Positions 9,746 to 21,861 are shown, counted from the stretch's first letter. The stretch is 64,000 nt of DNA from Colias croceus (GCF_905220415.1 NC_059545.1:1994001-2058000), one strand, 5' to 3'. Program-made: numbers and translations. Notes: generated from the sequence alone by a model not told the origin.

Positions 9746-11482
9746 TACGTTTTCCCGCGTAAAGTCCGCGTTGTGCCCCCAACTTAATTCTTACCTTATC
9801 TCAAAAGCTTTAGGGTTGCTTTTCAAACATTACACACTCCCCAGTTGAGTTTAAGTTGCCAGCTATATAAATAGTGCAACAGTGCGTTCCGCGAACCGGC
9901 TGCATACGTTTTCCTCTTCAAAGGTATGCGGCTTGACGTCATTGTAACCCTACCGATTTGAAAAGGCAACCTCTAGTACTGGTAACGTTAAGATCACGGA
10001 CTTTTTGCCCTAATAGTATAGCAATTCCATGAATAACCCATCAAATTGAAATGTAACGACAGTTCTTAAATTTTATGAGAGTCGTGTACGCGTTTCAAAA
10101 TTGCCGGTTTCTTTCTGTGTCTGCTGGTTAACGGTAAGTTAGAGCGTTGATAGGGAATATTATTTGCATTCTATTTGTGGACAATGATGTATTTTATTGT
10201 ATGCGAGGAATTTACTCAAGGTACTATTGAGGCCGAGTATGAGTGCGACACTTACGTAATAGTTGAAGTAGTGGTTTGATATGCAAATATGTGGGCTCGT
10301 CTTTACAGAATTGCTATTTTATGGTGGGAAAAATGTTTATAGCTAGCGGGAATTGGAGTAACTTGCAACATTTTAAAGGAACTGCACTAGGTGTTGAATT
10401 AACTAAAGGCATAATGAGCTTTTGGCACGATATTTAGTTTGATTAGGTTCGGACCGGTATGTTTTCGAGACGTTTATCGCATTTATAATCATATTTTTCT
10501 TCAATAGTTTCCTCAGAGGTGATATACATCTTTATGTTTGAGGAATGCGGATTGGCAAAATGATGACAAACCTGTATTTCCTACTGGACTGGAAGAAAGC
10601 TTCGGAATTCAAGCTTATTTCCTTAATGTACCAAATTAGTTCACACTTTAGTACATATAGAAATATGGGTAAGTCTTCTTCATGCTATCAGAACTTCAGA
10701 AGTACCAATGATTCTTCTTACAGTTCAAAACTATATATTTGTAGATCTAAATACCAAACCACGACCACCATAGTTCTCTATTAGCCATATACCACGTCTT
10801 CGCTTGTTTCCACATGACAAATGATCAGAAGCTATCATAACTCAAATATACATGTCAATTATAAGATTCGGTTGCGTTGATATACTGTACTGTTTGTTCG
10901 ACATTCTATTGTTATTCATACCGGAGATATATCTTCAATGAACGGTGCATGTCATGTGTTTAACTATGTGTAGTGTTCTGACGTCTGCAAGTACATTGTT
11001 GGTGAAAGAAATGCTTGTATCTGTTGTTATATTTGATACAAAAACTTTATATACTTAAAGAATATACTTGAATGATAAAGGTTAGTAGAGCGAATAATAT
11101 GCATGTAAGAAGATGTATCTATTGTGAGATTATGGATTATCAGGAAAGTCTGAAATATTTGTATAAAGGCATGTTCTATCATCAATTCTTTAGTGGCGTC
11201 GCGTCGGTATCTGCAATTTACAAAATAGTTGTTAAAATTTCACGAATTCTATCTAAATAGCTAATTTTATTCATAAACAGATATACGGCTGATAAGTTTC
11301 AATTATCCTTGATGTTATTTCGTTAGGAACTGTAGTCAACAATATCTTGCAATTATAATAACTATAATACATGTTCACACACATTCAGAGACATTATTGT
11401 AATTTGTAACGTTAAAATGTGCTCAATCAGTCAACTATACGAACTAACACGAATGAAAGTTCATTCAAAGCCTTTCCAGTAA

Positions 11483-11681
11483 TCTATACTAATATTATAA
11501 AGCTGAAGAGTGTGCTTGTTTGTTTGAGCGCGCTAATCTCGGGAACTACTGGTCCGATTTGAAAAATTCTTTCTTTGTTAGATAGCCCATTTATCGAGGA
11601 AGGTTATAGGCTATACATATATCATCACGCTACGACCAACAGGAGTGGAGCCACGTGGGTGAAACCGCGCGGAGCAGCTAG
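11483..11681 (+). mobile_element. Helitron-like family A, complete non-autonomous copy
   Basis: Starts TCTATACTAATATTATAAAG and ends GCGCGGAGCAGCTAG, lying between host A and T as expected for Helitrons, which insert without target duplication. The 3' end holds a GC-rich palindromic region (GGTGAAACCGCGCGG). It is about 199 bp with no coding capacity. Confidence 0.75.
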
Positions 11682-12063
11682 TATAGTATAAGACTTTTCA
11701 TGACAGTCTACTGTCTAACAATCTTTAACAAACAAAATATTAGACGCGATTGTAAGACCTCAGGAGTACATAGAGTATAGATACGATTTAAAGACCTCAC
11801 GATTCGCGCATAGACAAAATTGCGCAGGAGTCTATATTAGTAAGTGTCAAAACAAACGTCGACTGAGTGCATCATCGCATAATACAAACAACACGTAACG
11901 CGAGGTCAGTGAACCCGCATTGAGTAATGTTTACATATTCTACGTGTGCAATAAATGGGTGAATTTTTTTTTGCGGAGCGAAAAAATCTTCAATGTATTT
12001 TACGATGTAGGATGCATTCCTTTGCTTCGTGGATATTGCATGTGTGCGTAAATGTGTATACGA

Positions 12064-12166
12064 ACGTGTGAATGAGTGTGTGTGTGTGTACGCGTCTGAA
12101 TGTGTGTGCGTGTGTGTGTATATTTTCGTGTATGTGCGATGTGTGCATGTATATGTGTGTCGTTAA
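12064..12166. repeat. (TG)n-rich tract
   Basis: Imperfect TG/TGTA runs, for example GAGTGTGTGTGTGTGTAC and TGTGCGTGTGTGTGTAT, over about 100 bases. Confidence 0.9.
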
Positions 12167-12500
12167 GTACTGAGTAATTTGATGCCGAAATATTTGTTTA
12201 AGTCGTTTTGTACATTATTTCATTTTTGAAACATTTAACACGTGTAATAAAAGATATGGACAGGAGGTATCGGTCAATCAATGTCGTAATAAATATCGAT
12301 AAAGATATGTTTTGGGAGAGAATAAGTTGCTTGTGTATTTTGTATGTGCATTTTCTTAAGTATTTGTATCAATAAGTTTGTAAATTTATTAAAGTCTGTT
12401 ACCAAAACCATATAGTGTAGGTACATATTTTCCGATCCTCGAATTAAACTGATAATAGTTTAACGTATATATTCAAAACAACTTGACTGATTTTTATTCG

Positions 12501-12532
12501 ATGAGGTGTATACAGTAAGGTATACACCTCAT
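12501..12532. repeat. Perfect 13-bp hairpin
   Basis: ATGAGGTGTATAC (12501-12513) and its exact complement GTATACACCTCAT (12520-12532) surround a 6-nt loop. Confidence 0.85.
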
Positions 12533-12779
12533 TTAAAAATGCCTAAGTAATCATTTACCATATGAGACCATCGTTTTGCGAATAAAACTATGCCCATATA
12601 TTTTCCTCCTAATTATTATTTATATAATAGGCAAAAGCTTTATCGAAACTGGTATTTTTCATAATACGTAAAGGAAAAATATTTTAACTAATGTCTAATT
12701 ACGTGTACATTTAATGAGCGGGTAATTGGCGGTTTTAATAAGGTTTAATTAATTAACGATCGCCAAATTATATAACATT

Positions 12780-12948
12780 AGTTGTGTCCCGCGGTTTCGC
12801 TGACGTCGTATATGTTCTATAAAAAGCTTAGCCTTCTTCAATTAATGGATTATGACACAGAATTAAAAATAATTTCATTCCTCTAAGTAGTTTCTTAGAT
12901 TAGTGCGTTCAAACAAACAATTTCTTCAGATTTATAATATACAGCTGA
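12780..12948 (-). mobile_element. Helitron-like family A, old degenerate copy
   Basis: Read on the minus strand it keeps family-A landmarks: TTCAGCTG...TATAAATC, GTTTGTTTGAACGCACTAA and CGAAACCGCGGGACACAAC. It has many substitutions and an altered 3' end without CTAG, so it is older than its relatives here. Confidence 0.5.
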
Positions 12949-13916
12949 AGAGAGAAAGATTTATTCACCATGGTAGGGGATAACATGCGGCTTTTCCTGC
13001 ATAAGTCCGTCCCGTCACCCGTGGGAATTTCTGTAAAAAAATGCTGTTGGATTGCTCTATATTCCTTAAGTATTTAACAATATGAATGCAAGTGTGTTTG
13101 TATGTTTGTTCTTTCTTTCACGTCGCAATAGAGTGATTTTTTTATGATTGTTTTAGTCTGGAGATGGTTAGGATGCAAGGGTACTTTTACCATCATCAAA
13201 AATCTCATTACGTAAAAAGTATTTTAAGAAGTGGACAAGAATTGACAAAATATTAAGAGTGCTTTAACGAAATTTTGTTGAAAATATTGGCTACTTTTAA
13301 ATTGAAATTAATAAAAAAGTTAGGGACTAAGTTATGGATATGAGGAGTCAATATCGGCAGGTAACTTTGTTAAGATTCAAATTCCTACTCGTATAATAAT
13401 ATGCAAAATTTAGAAACTGGTTTTTTACTGAATTCTTTATTTTTTATTGGGTATACTGAACAGTCATATTTTCGTAAAAGTTTCGAATCAGGCAAAAATG
13501 TTATAAATTCCTTGTAAAAATAACAATCAAAGTTCACCAAGGGTCACAAATTCAATCCTTCAGCTATTAAATATCGTCTCTGTTTATTTTGAATACCATA
13601 ATTCCATTTTTATTGTGAAATGCCAATATAAAAACGGCCAGTTGCCGCGCTCTATTGTGTTGCTAAAGTAACATTCCATTCTTTGTAACTTTACACTGAG
13701 AACATTGTTCATTTCTGCTCCTATTACTGAAATTCCTCTATTCCTTCAAATGAAAATTTATGCTCATACCACTTTAGTTGCTAGCACTCGATTGGGGCAA
13801 TCGATTTTCTACTTTATACCCTGAGAAAATGGTCGACTTTAATTTACAAGCATGTAAGTTGTAGCTGATATGGCAATGTGGAAGAATTTTTAAAATTTCG
13901 CTAACGTCACATTTTA
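12949..13916. other. No gene recognised
   Basis: AT-rich DNA without recognisable genes or repeats. Confidence 0.5.
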
Positions 13917-14122
13917 GGCTCCCCACAGACAGAGAGCGTTCTGCGTTCCGCATACTGCGTTCTGTGTTTCGCGTTCTTTGTAATGCGAAGGATCTCGCGC
14001 CGGCGCGGCGCGGCCGGCCGCGGCGCACACAGAACGCAGTCAGACCGCGGCGCTGCGCTATAGATCCTTCGCATCACAAATGTGAACGCGGAACGCAGAA
14101 CGCTCTCTGTCTGCACGGAGCC
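13917..14122. mobile_element. Foldback MITE with long inverted repeats
   Basis: Terminal inverted repeats of 35 bp (13917-13951 and 14088-14122) match at 32 positions, starting GGCTCC. A second inner inverted pair (GCGAAGGATCT at 13985-13995, AGATCCTTCGC at 14062-14072) and others let almost the whole 206 bp fold back. TTA flanks both sides (ATTTTA / TTAGC), consistent with the 3-bp TTA/TWA duplication of PIF/Harbinger elements. It is far GC-richer than its surroundings. Short ORFs on both strands here are by-products of the palindrome. Confidence 0.8.
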
Positions 14123-15196
14123 TTAGCTTCCATACGTTATCTGGTTTTACGTAAAATATATGCAATTATTCAATTTTTTATAGTTTGTGTATTTAAAAGA
14201 ATGGCATAAATATTATTATGCTAGGTCTAGATTTACAAACAGGTTATTAGTTGAAATCTAGACATTTGCACATTGCTTCATATCAATGCCAAAATCAAGT
14301 ATGTTCTTGCAACAACCTTCGTGTGCTAACGGTAAAGGTTCAGTCTTAAAGTTTGATCGAATTACAAAAACATTTTAATTATAAGTCTAAGCTAGGCATT
14401 AGCATGAGCCTTGAAAGTATTGGCCAGGTAACCTTTTGAAATTCGCAGAATATTATCTAATTATTTGAAAATCCTTTGTTCGCGGAACGGTAAAGGCTCT
14501 TTTTGTTTTATTGCAAGCTTATAGTAATATTGCGGCGGATAGATTCTCAATTTTTTTGCCATGATCAACTTTTTTTGTAGGGTTGTCAGAATTGAAAAAA
14601 TTGTGAGATTTTTACATTTTAGTTTGTCTTTGCTTATAGTTCTGTTGATTATATTTATGTAATTAATTGAAATTCACGTGTTTTTATGGAAAATTATCAT
14701 ACAATAATGATTAATTGAAATAAAAGTATAATGGGGAAAATATTGGAAGTAGATAATAAATAAAAAACAAATATTAAAAAGGCTGAATAGGCTTTCGTTT
14801 TAATATTTTAAATATGCTGTTAAATATTTGTAATTGCTAAAAGCAATGGCGTTGCTAGGCAAAGTCGTGTTTCATGGTCCCTTCAAGAACACACAGACAC
14901 AGATAATTAACAAAAACCATAATACGCAGAATGATCAATAATAATAAGCACATACGAATAAAATGCGATATGTCGGTCCGTAAACGTCTGGAGGTCATCA
15001 TAACCCGTTCCTGATCCTTTGTTCAAGAACCCTGACCTACCTTTTTGATTTATGGGGTCCTAAGATTCACTTGTGTTGTAAGATGAATAAATAATTTAAT
15101 GTGCTGAAGCATGTTAAGTATAAAGGGTCATTTTTAAAGATCTTATTTTATACGATGTTTAAAAAATCGAAGTATCAACACGTTTTTTATGAAATA
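14123..15196. other. No gene recognised
   Basis: AT-rich. No recognisable gene or repeat. Confidence 0.5.
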
Positions 15197-15408
15197 CTAG
15201 CTTTCCACCCGCGGCATCGCCCGCGCAAACAAAGAAAAACCCGCATAGTTCCCGTTGGATTTCCGGGATAAAACCTATCCTATGTCCTTTCTCGGGTATC
15301 AAAATATCTCTATACCATATATCATGCAAATTGGTTCAGTAGTTAGGGCGTGATTGAGTAACAGACAGACAGACAGAGTTACTTTCGCATTTGTAATATT
15401 AGTATGGA
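15197..15408 (-). mobile_element. Helitron-like, chimeric: family B 5' end with family C 3' end
   Basis: On the minus strand it starts TCCATACTAATATTACAAAT with GACAGACAG repeats and GGTATCAAAATATC in its body like family B, but it ends with GGGAACTATGCGGG and GCGGGTGGAAAGCTAG like family C. The CTAG is followed by T on that strand. Confidence 0.7.
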
Positions 15409-17416
15409 TTTGTCCGCCAAGACGCAGTCGTGTTGAGAAAAAACTTAAAAAATATAGCTGTATGTACTGGAGAATTTCCATAATAAGTGTAGTACTTGTG
15501 GTAGTATCTAAAATTTTATGTTCATAAATAAGTTTTAATTTTGATAGTACCTAGTTAGTAACACGATTCGATAAAAAATGAGTTCTAATTATTTTTGGTC
15601 ACATTATTTCTTCACAGTATTTTCGATCCTTTACATGTTACAATGTTACCTAGTTTGTCCTACTTTTGTTGTTCGAATATGAGTTTGTTTTGTACATATT
15701 TCGTACACATCAAAGTAACAAGAAAATATTACATAGTATAAACGTTATAATATAATACTAAATAAATTAAGTATTTATGAAATTGTAGTTATTAATTAAG
15801 AACCTATGACCGTCTAGTCACTTAGTCTTTCTAAGGTCAGTCTAACCTTCCTTAACATTAATAACATTCGGTTTCACCTTATGGTAATTAAGCGAAATTT
15901 ATTACTGTTGTTTTTGCTTGATTACACTATTAACGTATTGAGTATGTCTTGTAATATGTCTGGTTGGATTTAGTTTTTAGGACACTTTTTTCTATGTCTG
16001 TGTACACTTTTTTAAGTATAATATGTCTATGTCTGTATTTTTTAAGTATATGTGCAATACGATAAAATATATTATGAAGACAATATCTTTATTTTCTTTT
16101 AAATTTAATTAATATAGTATAGATAATTAATTAATCATTTAATGCTGCAATTGAATTTAAATTAAATCGTCTGATAAAGTTCTGTTTTATAAGCAGAAAT
16201 AAAAATAATAAGCAAAATTATAGAAGTAAAATATACTTTTTATACATTGTTTTTAATACCAATTTCAAAAACTAACGTTTCCAAAATATAGATAATAGAA
16301 GACAGAATACAGATAAAATAAACGCCGTTATACGCTGTGCTCAAGAATTCCCGCCAAAAATTAAAAATGGAACACGAAATATCCACGGATGCGTTCCCAG
16401 AACTATCAACCTCATTATATTTAACGGTTCAGCCATAGTTCGCTATCGTTTTCCTCATTATATCGACACCGAAAATTCTCATGTCCACTGATAAACGGCA
16501 GGAAGGTTGTGGTTGTGTTTCCGTCCAAGTAATTTATGGCTGATTAGCATTATCGCCTAATGTGATGGTGTAATTAGTTTTTGTTTTGCTCAGGGCAGCT
16601 AGGGGCCTAAATGTATGGTGGTTATCACTTGGTAGGTACCTTCTTAATCGTATTGCTTGAATGATTGGCACTTGGCAGTTGTCATTATTTCCTTGGTCGA
16701 GAATAATTAATAGCGATCTTTAGTTGGGAATTTATTTAAAACAAATTTAAATAAATTAAAAATGGATATCCAAATTAATTATCTCAGAACTTATATTCAA
16801 TAAATTATTGAGTTCATTTAAGCAACATACACTGCAGTCTTTTTGCTTCTACGGTAAGCCCTATGCCCACGTTTGATTCTACGATGCTGTTCCATCACGA
16901 TATTTGCTTTCACCACTTGAAACATTTACGATGTAGTTAGAACCCAGATCAATATCTTCTATTTATCATTATCATTAGCCCATTCTTATTCCCAAAGCAC
17001 GGTCACAGGTGATCATCCCTAACGAGACAATTTTTTTTTTATGTATAAGTCGGCAAACGAGCTTGCGCTTTTTACTCCCAAATCATCGACTTTTTATTCA
17101 ACTGCTGCTCAATCCCTACGATAGCTTCTTTGTTCATCTAGACCCAAATATCCAATTCTTAAGCCAATAAAATAATTGTTCCTGCACTGATCAGTTCATT
17201 GTGCGTGGTCTCAAGTGATAGGCTCGCATCTGGGCTATAATGACGGTGTGGGTGAAATGTGGGCGGAGTACTAGCATGTACTAGTATACTTTCACTGGGC
17301 AGGGTTATCACTCACTCGATGACAGTTATCATACTGGTATTGTGATTCTTCAGTACAGTGGGCGCTGCAACTGGTGAATTTTGTATGGACTAGTGTATGA
17401 CTCATTTTATGGTGGA
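15409..17416. other. No gene recognised
   Basis: AT-rich. A weak relative of the repeat at 17962-18064 may lie at 16970-17015 (TCATTATCATTAGCCCATTC). No gene is supported. Confidence 0.4.
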
Positions 17417-17535
17417 CTAGCTGTGCTCCATGGTTTCACTCGCATTGCTCCGCTCTTGTTGGTCTTAGGCTCTTAGCGTGATGATATATTATAGTTTATA
17501 GCCTTTCTTGATAAATGGGCTATCTAACACCGGAC
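17417..17535 (-). mobile_element. Helitron-like family A, 5'-truncated
   Basis: CTAG at 17417 and then GTCTTA...CGTGATGATATAT through GGGCTATCTAACACCGG match the 3' half of family A on the minus strand. The TC end is missing. Confidence 0.65.
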
Positions 17536-17961
17536 TATGGTGGATTTGATTGTTAGTACCTAGTAGAAAGCTATTGTTGTGACGTACGACCTGACCTGAA
17601 GGGGCTAGTAAGTAGATGTATAAATAGGAAAGGAACTTTTTTTTGTTTTTATGTTTCGTTTTGATAGAAGCATTGTTTAACAAATATCAATTAAAAATTT
17701 CTTACATCGATTGATGGAACTTTGAACTATATCTCTACATCAAGAAAATTTCAAGAGGATGAAGTAGGCTTTATAACTCGTATTAAATCTGGCAGATTGA
17801 CATGAAATTCAAGCGGTAAAAGCCACAGGTGGAAGCTAGTTTAATATGTGAATGTCTACAAAATATCTTTATTTTTACTGTTTTAATAATGCTTGAACAG
17901 AGAATTTAGGTACATCAGAAACTTATGGAAGATTATGGAACAAGTATTTGTATTTTAACAT
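17536..17961. other. No gene recognised
   Basis: Short AT-rich spacer without recognisable features. Confidence 0.5.
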
Positions 17962-18064
17962 TCATCATCATCATCATCAGCCCATATACGTTCCCACTGC
18001 TGGGACACGGGCCTCCTATGAGGGTACAGGCCATAATCCACCACGCTGGCCAAGTGCGGGTGCC
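17962..18064 (-). mobile_element. LINE 3' tail fragment (RTE-like) with (ATG)n end
   Basis: On the minus strand this reads CCAGCGTGGTGGATTATGGC, then GTGTCCCAGCAGTGGGAACG and TATATGGGCTG, ending in an ATG-triplet tail. I know this tail from many lepidopteran genomes as the 3' end of an RTE-type LINE. Only the tail is present. Confidence 0.6.
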
Positions 18065-18486
18065 AACATTGTTTTTATTATAATATTATTTTTTTAAATA
18101 AAAATAATTTGAATTGGTTATGTAGTACCAAGTATTTATTACAATGTACATATTATGTATAAAAAATAGGAAAATTTTTGACATTGCTTAAGGTGAAATA
18201 AATAGAGAATCCATATGTTTTGTCGGTATTAATATTTAATTGCATGCGAAAATATCTGATAAATGTTGACAATAATATTCGTTTATTTAATTATTCATGT
18301 AACATTTCATAGAATTACAAAAAGTCTGCATAAATACGAAATACATATTATATTTTACATTAATTGGTATTATCAGTTTGGAAATATATTACTAGGGTGT
18401 TAATCCTTATTTTTCCTTTGGGCATTGACCAATTTGAATCGTGTCATATTTAAATTTTTAAGGTATAAACGACTATCATAAAATAA
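18065..18486. other. No gene recognised
   Basis: Very AT-rich, nothing recognised. Confidence 0.5.
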
Positions 18487-18669
18487 TCCATACTAATATT
18501 ATAAATGCGAAAGTAACTCTGTCTGTCTGACTGTTACTCAATCACGCCTAAACTACTGAACCAATTTGCATGAAATTTGGTATGGAGATATTTTGATACC
18601 CGAGAAAGGACATAGGCTACCTTTTATTGCGAAATATGTACCACGGGCGAAGCCGGGGCGGACCACTAG
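18487..18669 (+). mobile_element. Helitron-like family B, complete
   Basis: TCCATACTAATATTATAAAT start, CTGTCTGTCTGACTG tract, GGTATGGAGATATTTTGATA, and end GGGCGGACCACTAG between host A and T. It is the inverted twin of 48708-48890. Confidence 0.75.
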
Positions 18670-18675
18670 TAACAT

Positions 18676-18775
18676 ATAACTACATAATATAAAACAAAGT
18701 TGCTTCCCTCTGTCTGTTTGCCCCTAAGATTTTGATGCGGCTTTTTATATAGAAAGGTTAAAGTATATAATTTCT
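18676..18775 (+). mobile_element. Helitron-like family D relative, 5' fragment
   Basis: AACTACATAATATAAAACAA and ATTTTGATGCGGCTTTTT resemble the 5' half of family D (compare 52845-53033). It abuts the family-B copy and has no CTAG end. Confidence 0.5.
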
Positions 18776-19481
18776 TAAGTTTAAAACAACGCCGTTCTTA
18801 AGCTAGTAGACAATAAACAAACATCAATTTGTGTGCCATCGGCCTAAGTGTAGTAAGTATCGTATTTTAAGTGATGCGTGGGCGCAGGCCGCTCATTCAT
18901 ATCTGGAGTATGACGTCATCGCCCACACGCTGTCGTATCTAATATCTACTGATCTCACTAGAGTTCATTGATCGATGGGTTTATGGTAGATTGAGTAGGG
19001 AGATTTTGGAAAATTTCGATTTGTGACCTAAAAACTTAGCTCTCAACTTTTTTCAAACTCAAACTCTAAATATTTATTGCATATTTTAAACACAGTTTTG
19101 TTATTATACTAGCCGATCCGCCCGGTTTTACTGGCACATGAATCCGCTGGCAAGATAACTTGATTAGCAGGGGTTACAAATTTATCTGCTAGTCTAACCA
19201 CTCATGATGTGCAAAAAATTCGTAATAAGTAATTTATTTTAATATATGTTTAGTAAATAAAAATATATTAAAATGAAATATAGGTAAGTACTCTGTAATA
19301 TAGGATCATAACGAAATAAGCGCCTTAATTTCGAAAAACATGTTTTTTTTAAACAATGTGTAAACTGTGTACTGTGTAGTTAGTATAGTAATAGTAGGAA
19401 ATAATATTGTAATACTGTGGTAATAGGTAGTATTAGCACAGAATATAGTATAATAGTAGGTACTACGTAGTATTACTTCTC
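18776..19481. other. No gene recognised
   Basis: No recognisable gene. A palindromic TGACGTCA lies near 18911. Confidence 0.4.
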
Positions 19482-19630
19482 TAGCGCGCAAGAGCAACTT
19501 TTGTCTCCGCAGCTATTTTGTCAACTCTATGGGGAGTTGCGTCGCTACGTGCGCGCACTTTCTTACTACCCCGTAGAGTTGATGGGAGAGACTAAATAGT
19601 TGCCGAGACAAAAGTTGCTCTTGCGCGCTA
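19482..19630. mobile_element. Foldback MITE with 26-bp perfect inverted repeats
   Basis: The arm 19482-19507 (TAGCGCGCAAGAGCAACTTT and on) is the exact complement of 19605-19630. A second inner pair (TCAACTCTATGGGG and CCCCGTAGAGTTGA) extends the stem. No coding potential and no clear target duplication. Confidence 0.8.
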
Positions 19631-20789
19631 GCTCTAACAGAAAGGCTTTGTCATTTTGCCAAACTATCAACGACAAAATACAAAAAATATCATTCAGTAG
19701 TTATGTTAACTTATGCAAACGATGACAATACAAACTACGTCTAACATAAATAATAAATTAAATTCACAAGCAGTTTGTATAACATTAAGTATCAGGATAC
19801 GTTACAATGTAATAACATTTAATAATATTCGAGTGAATTTAATAATTTTGTCAATGACGATACCGTCTTATCGGGCAGTCAATTAAATGAAACCTGTTTG
19901 ACTTTATTTTAACATTTGATGTCTACAGTAAATTCGTGTTTAAAAATGGACTTAATGTCAAGGGGTTAAGGTGTATGAATCGTGTAGGAATTCAATAGTG
20001 TGCGTAGTTTGTGTGGCAGTAGTACAGTTGCGTCGATAAGCGGATGGCCTTGGCTGATTTGCCTTATCTTGCGAATTTTACGCGGTTTGCGGCTCGAGTG
20101 ACGGCGTTTACTTTCGGTTTATTTTTATGTTTGAATGAAATTAGAATTTGTATGTGAGATGCAAGCATTTAATGTGGATTGACATGGTAAATTAATTTAG
20201 ACATGGTAAATTAATAATGTAATTAAAATGCATAAAATATACATGTACCGGTTATTTATGATCGTGAGTTATAAACACAGTGTTAGGATAATTTTGAAAA
20301 ATATCTTTCTAAAGAAAGAACATTCTCAGTATGAAATACCGATATCATAAGATCGTTTTGAAAATATCATGTTAAAAATAATTATACTTACGCAGCAATT
20401 TTTTTTTCGTTCTACCCTTATGTTAGCAATAAACAAAATAGTTACGAATTTAACACCGATTTTTATAAAAAATATATAAATAAGTAACAATTTAAATAAG
20501 TTTACATTTTCCCGCCAACAGTGAGGCGCGCGAATCAGCATAGCAACAGACCTGACGAGTTACATAAATATTAAATATATAGCCTATTAGGTATTCGGCG
20601 TTTGTGCAATTTAAAAATTAATAAATAGCTCCACGTGACAGTGTTAAGGTTCAAGTTATCATTATCTACGCAGTACCGATTTTTAATTTGCAACTGCGTA
20701 TTTGAGTTTTTAACACGCTTTTGTTAGCTACATCTATCTGTACGTTTGTTAGTAGCTACTTTAGAATAGATTTTGACCCACTTGAAGGA
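19631..20789. other. No gene recognised
   Basis: AT-rich with chance ORFs only. Confidence 0.45.
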
Positions 20790-21029
20790 CTAGCTTTCCG
20801 CCCGCGGCTTCGCCCGCGTTTTGAAAGAAAAACCCGCATAGTTCCCGTTGCCGTTGGATTTCCGGGAGGAAACCTATTCTATGTGTTAATCCAACTACCC
20901 TCTACATGTGTGCTAAATTTCATTGTAATCGGCTCAGTAGTGTTTGCGTGAAAGAGTACAAACACACACTCACACACACACACACATCCTCACAAACTTT
21001 AGCATTTATGATAAGTAGGTTTAGTAGGA
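20790..21029 (-). mobile_element. Helitron-like family C, near complete
   Basis: CTAG at 20790 followed by the hairpin CCGCCCGCGGCTTCGCCCGC. The body has CCCGCATAGTTCCCGT and GTGAAAGAGTACAAACACAC. The 5' end is near TCCTACTAAACC on the minus strand and is slightly degraded. Confidence 0.75.
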
Positions 21030-21123
21030 TATGATTGAATACAATTATTTCAAGAGTTTAAAAGTTCAATTGGTAACTGGATGTGTCATCGTGATGTATT
21101 ATTATTAATTATTTCTTTTGTAG

Positions 21124-21163
21124 CTATAGGCTTAGATCATTAAGTAATGATCTAAGGCTATAG
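21124..21163. repeat. 19-bp near-perfect hairpin with 2-nt spacer
   Basis: CTATAGGCTTAGATCATTA (21124-21142) and its complement at 21145-21163 match at 18 of 19 positions. It is essentially a cruciform-capable palindrome. Confidence 0.85.
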
Positions 21164-21384
21164 GTAATATATAGGTAGGTGATTGTTTTCTATATTCATG
21201 TCGTAATAATTTTGTATCGATATTTTCATGATTTAATATAGATTTAGAGTTTTCATCGCAATAAAAAGGTCTTAATTCGTCTAGTGGAAATAAACGCTAC
21301 TTTCGTTTATTTCTGCGTGTAACGGCAAAGCCAATCTTATAAACTCAACAATTATATGAATATTGTTCTTTTAAAAATATTTTT

Positions 21385-21450
21385 TACGCTAAAGGCCTTC
21401 TAAAAGCCTCTATGGAAGCCCTTAAAGGCTTTTAGAAGGCCTTTAGCGTA
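21385..21450. repeat. 25-bp perfect hairpin with 16-nt loop
   Basis: The arms 21385-21409 and 21426-21450 (TACGCTAAAGGCCTTCTAAA... and its exact complement) are perfectly complementary. It is too symmetric for a typical microRNA precursor and is more likely a tiny foldback element, but a small-RNA source cannot be excluded. Confidence 0.9.
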
Positions 21451-21600
21451 TCTATCTCTCTCTAATAATAGAATTAAAATCGTGGATATTTTTTTGGATG
21501 AACCCTCGCATCTTTTATATAATTACGTTTATTACCTTAGCGCTGTGCTTAGAGTTATTTTTAGAAAAAAATATATTCAAAATTATAATAATAATCATTA

Positions 21601-21861
21601 AATAAAAATAAATAAATATTTCGGGACAATTTTCACACAAGGCACGATCTGATCCCATACTAAGCCTTCGCTTGTGTTATGGAAATCAGATGGCTGATAA
21701 ACATACATATATAATTTTTAAATAAATACTTATTTAGATAATTAACACCCAGACACAGAGCAAACATTATGTTCATCACACAAATATTTGCCCCGGGTGG
21801 GGATCGAATCCACGACCTCTGGCTTGAAGGCACGGCCACTACCAACCAAGCCAACAAATAA
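21601..21861 (-). mobile_element. tRNA-derived SINE
   Basis: On the minus strand the head carries an A-box-like TGGTTGGTAGTGG and a B-box-like GTGGATTCGATCCCC, RNA polymerase III promoter parts of a tRNA ancestor. The body has TATTTGTGTGATGAACATAA and AACACAAGC...TATGGGATCAG, which I recognise from common lepidopteran SINEs. The tail is ATTTATTTATTTTTATTTAA. SINEs depend on LINE enzymes for copying. Confidence 0.75.

Larger units (their letters stand above)
8623..11482. other. Gene-poor stretch
   Basis: No recognised host gene. It contains a small hairpin at 9241-9274, a possible minus-strand transcript end (9340-9745, listed separately) and, at 9866-9873, an isolated TATAAATA box of uncertain meaning. 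Confidence 0.4.
11682..12779. other. No gene recognised
   Basis: AT-rich sequence holding a TG-rich tract and one hairpin, both listed separately. Confidence 0.5.

Noticed and set aside
9866..9932. TATA box with a possible first exon and GTATGC donor
   Set aside because: The spacing to any initiator-like motif is poor and nothing downstream supports a transcript.
13774..14209. Arg/Ala-rich frames on both strands
   Set aside because: They are produced by the GC-rich palindromic MITE at 13917-14122.
20721..20951. A 76-codon frame
   Set aside because: It lies mostly inside a family-C Helitron, and similar frames appear in other copies by shared descent.
21780..21861. Possible tRNA gene (A and B box)
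   Set aside because: No cloverleaf can be completed, and a SINE body and tail follow, so it is a SINE head.
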